Below, piece by piece: positions 15,038 through 17,509 of a stretch of DNA of 17,509 nt. The notes beneath the pieces were generated by a model that was not told the DNA's origin, searched no databases, and saw nothing but the letters and a program-made list of their open reading frames with translations. Origin of the DNA: JAAYWY01 sp050945275 (GTDB lineage Bacteria > Bacillota > DTU030 > DUMP01); contig JBMNSQ010000026.1 in assembly GCA_050945275.1 (NCBI GenBank), positions 1 to 17,509 on the forward strand, in the 5' to 3' direction. A program made the position numbers and the translations under genes. The first letter of the stretch is position 1; every line of letters starts with the position of its first letter.

Positions 15038-16186
15038 TTATAACAAGTGCCATTTTCTCAGTCTAACCAACAAAGGGCGATAAATCCGCCATATCAAAGT
15101 GGTGACTAATGATTGGGCCGGCACACTTGTTACCGCCTCAAGACTAACACAACCAAGCAATTCATCTTCAACCAACACTTGAACCTCACCAATTTTTTCC
15201 CCACGGCTTATCGGAGCTTTTAAGTTAAGAGCAAGGTGCCATACAACCTTCACCTGCTGCGCAAGCTTCTTAGGTACTACGACATAAAGATCGGATGCTG
15301 ACCGGGCGGTCAGCACAGATAGCAATCCCCCCTGTAACGGAAATTTCGTTATCTGCCCGACTGAAACTGGCTTAAGGAGTTGACTAGTAGTAAAGCCATA
15401 ATCTAATAAAACAGCGGCATCACTCCATCGATCATCACTATGAAGCACTACTACCACCAGTTGCCTCCCTCCCCTGCTGGCGGATGCCACCAAACACTGA
15501 CCAGCTGCCTGAGTGGTGCCGGTCTTGACACCATCACAACCGCTATAGCTCCACAATAATCGGTTGGTATTAAAAAATGATCTTGTCTCATACGGTTTTT
15601 CTGGCTGTTTTTCTTGGGTACGTACCATTTCCTGAAACTTACTGTTGCGAAGAGCATAGCGAGCAATAATTCCCAAATCGTAAGCCGAAGTATAGTGATC
15701 GGGGTCCGTTAAACCGTGAGGGTTGACAAAATGAGTATCCCATGCCCCCACAGCCCTGGCCTTCCTATTTTGCAACCTAGAAAATCCAGCTTCGTTGTTC
15801 GCTAAATGCTCAGCAATAGCTACGCAAGCGTCATTTCCTGACTCTAACAATGCACCCCAAATTAACTCTTCCAGTACTATCTTGTCGCCCGGTCGTAAAT
15901 AAATAGAAGATCCCTCCGTATAGCCAGCGCTCGGGCTTACAACAATCTCATCTCTAAGCCGGCCACTTTCTAAAGCGACAATAGCAGTTAAAATCTTAGT
16001 GGTACTAGCCGGTGGACGCTGTTGATATGGTTGCTTGGCGTAAAGAATGCTGCCAGTCCGGGCATCTAGGACCACAGCAGCATCGGCAGTGATTTCTGGC
16101 AAACCGCTACACAAGCCTTGGGGTACAAACAAAATAAGCGAAAAAAGAATCACTGCTACAGTTACTATTTTTGACTGTCTACGCAT
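15038..16186 (-). CDS. D-alanyl-D-alanine carboxypeptidase (class C-type5 PBP)
   Basis: This exported serine peptidase (S11 family) trims the terminal D-Ala from peptidoglycan stem peptides. It has a signal peptide (about 1-27, core VAVILFSLILFV). The three penicillin-binding motifs are in order: STTK (61-64, nucleophile S61), SGN (116-118) and KTG (221-223). The conserved THFVNPHGLTD is at 151-161. A PBP5 C-terminal domain follows (about 275-355). The end is a likely amphipathic membrane anchor (about 360-378) with basic residues. At 382 residues it is close to B. subtilis DacF and DacB, and I cannot decide between them. The ATG follows a GGGGG site and lies 11 nt after the upstream membrane-protein gene, which implies co-transcription. 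Confidence 0.94.
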   Translation of the reverse strand: MRRQSKIVTVAVILFSLILFVPQGLCSGLPEITADAAVVLDARTGSILYAKQPYQQRPPASTTKILTAIVALESGRLRDEIVVSPSAGYTEGSSIYLRPGDKIVLEELIWGALLESGNDACVAIAEHLANNEAGFSRLQNRKARAVGAWDTHFVNPHGLTDPDHYTSAYDLGIIARYALRNSKFQEMVRTQEKQPEKPYETRSFFNTNRLLWSYSGCDGVKTGTTQAAGQCLVASASRGGRQLVVVVLHSDDRWSDAAVLLDYGFTTSQLLKPVSVGQITKFPLQGGLLSVLTARSASDLYVVVPKKLAQQVKVVWHLALNLKAPISRGEKIGEVQVLVEDELLGCVSLEAVTSVPAQSLVTTLIWRIYRPLLVRLRKWHLL

Positions 16187-16197
16187 TAGCCAGCCCC

Positions 16198-16599
16198 CTA
16201 AAGGTTAGCTCCTAATATTCCACCACATAATCCCAGCACTATGGCTGGCAGCAACTGCCAAACTATTATCCCTGATGCTCCAACAGATGGCGAAAAAAAT
16301 AAGGAACCCATAACCGAAATAATTGCCATAAAGGCCAAGCCAGCGCCTAATCCGTGTAACCAGCCTGATCTATTAACCCTGCGTCCGGCCACCAAGCCTG
16401 CTATTAAGACACCGAGATACTGCGCTGCTTGGGCCAGGGTAGGTAATTTGGTTTCAACTTCACTACGTACACTAATAACTACAGTGGTCAAGAAAGCCAA
16501 AATAACATAAATCACAACGGCCCATAGAACTGCTTTAAAAACTGCGAGCAAAGAAAACACTGAGCTTCCTTCCACCTGTCTTCTCGGAACTTTTACCAT
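16198..16599 (-). CDS. TIGR04086 / YrzE-like membrane protein
   Basis: This 133-residue membrane protein of unknown function has about four hydrophobic segments (roughly 15-42, 60-72, 82-100 and 108-133) and the conserved AGRRVNRSGWLHGLGAG stretch. This matches the Firmicutes family TIGR04086, which is commonly found beside yajC and tgt. I choose the ATG at 16599 because GAGGTGA (16605-16611) lies 5 nt upstream. The longer frame would start with TTG at 16668 inside the yajC terminator. It is followed 11 nt later by the carboxypeptidase gene. A link to envelope or spore biology is suggested only by its neighbours. Confidence 0.82.
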   Translation of the reverse strand: MVKVPRRQVEGSSVFSLLAVFKAVLWAVVIYVILAFLTTVVISVRSEVETKLPTLAQAAQYLGVLIAGLVAGRRVNRSGWLHGLGAGLAFMAIISVMGSLFFSPSVGASGIIVWQLLPAIVLGLCGGILGANL

Positions 16600-16604
16600 T
16601 TTTA

Positions 16605-16611
16605 TCACCTC
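16605..16611 (-). promoter_or_regulatory. ribosome binding site that fixes the TIGR04086 start
   Basis: GAGGTGA with a 5-nt spacer precedes the ATG at 16597-16599. It supports the 133-residue protein over the 156-residue version. Confidence 0.7.
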
Positions 16612-16670
16612 GCGTTTACTTCTCATGGTAATGTACGCGAGCACTAAAAGCAGCATGACAAAAGACAAGC

Positions 16671-16697
16671 AAAAAACAGGCAGTTACGCCTGTTTTT
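16671..16697 (-). terminator. intrinsic terminator after yajC
   Basis: AAAAACAGGC and GCCTGTTTTT (16672-16681 and 16688-16697) form a perfect 10-bp stem around a 6-nt loop. On the minus strand the stem ends in CCTGTTTTTT, a good U-tract. It begins about 50 nt after the yajC stop. The symmetric A/T flanks mean it could also work for plus-strand transcripts. Confidence 0.82.
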
Positions 16698-16747
16698 GTC
16701 TAATTAGTTCTTTGATTGGCTGGCTTGGTCTACTTTATCAGCCCATC

Positions 16748-17050
16748 CTAAACTGCTTCCTCTTCCGCCTTAGCACCTTTAGTCTTGGCTTCTTTAACCA
16801 CATACCCTACCGCCTCGCGATTAAACTTGAGCTCTAAATTGTCGGCAACTTTAAGCCTAACCACGTGTTCTTTAACATCGGTAAGAGTACCATGGATACC
16901 GCCAATGGTGACAATCTTATCCCCTTTTCTTAATGCTCCCAGCATGTTCTGGCGTTCCTTACGTTGCTTTTGCTGCGGCCGAATAAGAAAGAAATAAAAA
17001 ATAGCAAAAAAGATTATCATGGGCAGTAGACCGGCAATTTGTTGTGGCAC
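16748..17050 (-). CDS. yajC: preprotein translocase accessory subunit YajC
   Basis: YajC is a small single-span membrane protein that associates with SecDF and the Sec translocon. It has one N-terminal helix (about 7-24), the typical IRPQQKQRKER turn into the cytoplasm, and the conserved beta-domain sequence GDKIVTIGGIHGTLTDV. Its length of about 100 residues is normal. The start is GTG at 17050 (spacing about 6 nt from GGAGGG) or the preceding TTG at 17053, which sits rather close to the site. It follows tgt by about 55 nt, the usual tgt-yajC order, and is followed by a clear terminator. Confidence 0.95.
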   Translation of the reverse strand: MPQQIAGLLPMIIFFAIFYFFLIRPQQKQRKERQNMLGALRKGDKIVTIGGIHGTLTDVKEHVVRLKVADNLELKFNREAVGYVVKEAKTKGAKAEEEAV

Positions 17051-17107
17051 CAAAATCCCTCCCTGGACTATCTTACTAGTGTTTCGCCAAAAATGGAAGA
17101 AATCCTC

Positions 17108-17509
17108 TTAGAAACAAGATATTTTTTCCTTTTCTTGCTCCATCATTTTATATTTCCCCAAAAATGCTTCCTTAGCCTCGGTAAATCGATCTTCCTCTAT
17201 CGAAGATCGGATTTCGCCCATAAGGTGAACTAGAAAATACAGGTTGTGATACGTAGTAAGACGAATTCCCAATACTTCATTTGCTTTTATCAGATGTCTA
17301 ATATAAGCTCGCGAATAATTCCGGCAAACGTAGCAATCGCAATCTATGTCCAGCGGTCCAAAATCACGAGCGTAGGTCGCGTTTCTTACAACAAGTTTAC
17401 CCTGACGCGTGAAGACAGTGCCATTTCGAGCTATCCGTGTCGGCAACACACAATCGAACATGTCTACTCCCCGCTGTACCCCCTCCCATAAACAGTCGGG
17501 GCTCCCCAC
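17108..17509 (-). CDS. tgt: queuine tRNA-ribosyltransferase, C-terminal part
   Basis: Tgt swaps guanine 34 in GUN-anticodon tRNAs for the queuosine precursor preQ1. Only the last 133 codons are in the window, and the 5' two thirds lie beyond 17509. The first complete codon is an in-frame GTG (Val), not a start. Visible features are GSPDCLWEGVQRGVDMFDCV, with the catalytic Asp of the DMFDCV block, then LPTRIARNG (tRNA contact). After these comes the zinc site: CDCYVC (C-x-C-x2-C), with the fourth ligand, His, in TYHNLYFL. The tail after the zinc domain is short and highly charged. Confidence 0.96.
   Translation of the reverse strand: MGSPDCLWEGVQRGVDMFDCVLPTRIARNGTVFTRQGKLVVRNATYARDFGPLDIDCDCYVCRNYSRAYIRHLIKANEVLGIRLTTYHNLYFLVHLMGEIRSSIEEDRFTEAKEAFLGKYKMMEQEKEKISCF

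Noticed and set aside
14856..15053. 65-residue minus-strand reading frame between the carboxypeptidase and GNAT genes
   Set aside because: It begins inside the carboxypeptidase gene, overlaps the GNAT gene in another frame, and has a low-complexity, unrecognised sequence.
15451..15666. 71-residue minus-strand frame inside the carboxypeptidase gene
   Set aside because: It is an out-of-frame shadow of a gene whose own frame carries all three penicillin-binding motifs.
16600..16668. N-terminal extension of the TIGR04086 protein
   Set aside because: It needs a TTG start inside the yajC terminator, while an ATG with a good ribosome site lies downstream.

Overview
The window reads as chromosomal core DNA of a low-to-middle GC Firmicute, most likely an anaerobic Clostridia/Peptococcaceae-type bacterium. 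That is inferred from the gene order (tgt-yajC-TIGR04086 protein, secDF, recJ-rel-dtd-MBL hydrolase), the bifunctional Gram-positive type Rel, the strong AGGAGG-type ribosome binding sites and frequent TTG/GTG starts. No species can be named from the sequence alone. All 15 supported genes lie on the minus strand, so transcription runs from high to low coordinates. There is no rRNA, tRNA, CRISPR array, insertion sequence or prophage.

Read in the direction of transcription, the layout is as follows. (1) The 3' part of tgt (tRNA queuosine modification), then yajC (Sec accessory), closed by an intrinsic terminator at 16671-16697. (2) A TIGR04086/YrzE-like four-helix membrane protein, a sporulation/cell-wall type D-Ala-D-Ala carboxypeptidase and a GNAT acetyltransferase. 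(3) A near-perfect sigma-A promoter (TTGACA, 18 nt, TATAAT), then a fused secDF and a terminator. (4) A long, tightly packed probable operon: a ChlI-like AAA+ ATPase, a von Willebrand A (VWA) protein, a LapA-domain membrane protein, recJ, rel, dtd and a glyoxalase-II-like metallo-beta-lactamase (MBL) hydrolase. (5) ald (alanine dehydrogenase) and, after it, an alanine:cation symporter; each has its own leader and a downstream hairpin.

Functionally the window joins protein export (yajC, secDF), peptidoglycan trimming, DNA repair (recJ), the stringent response (rel), translation quality control (dtd, tgt) and alanine uptake and oxidation (symporter plus ald). The least understood part is the AAA+/VWA pair at 8915-12023. 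It resembles magnesium chelatase I and D subunits, but no tetrapyrrole gene lies nearby. The ATPase carries a Cys/His cluster that could bind metal. The VWA protein has an N-terminal region I do not recognise and a basic winged-helix-like segment. This is the best candidate for an undescribed system. Other points worth attention are the hairpin that buries the lapA Shine-Dalgarno (SD), the fused SecDF with a TTG start, the absence of apt between recJ and rel, and a 13-bp perfect hairpin without a U-tract after the symporter.
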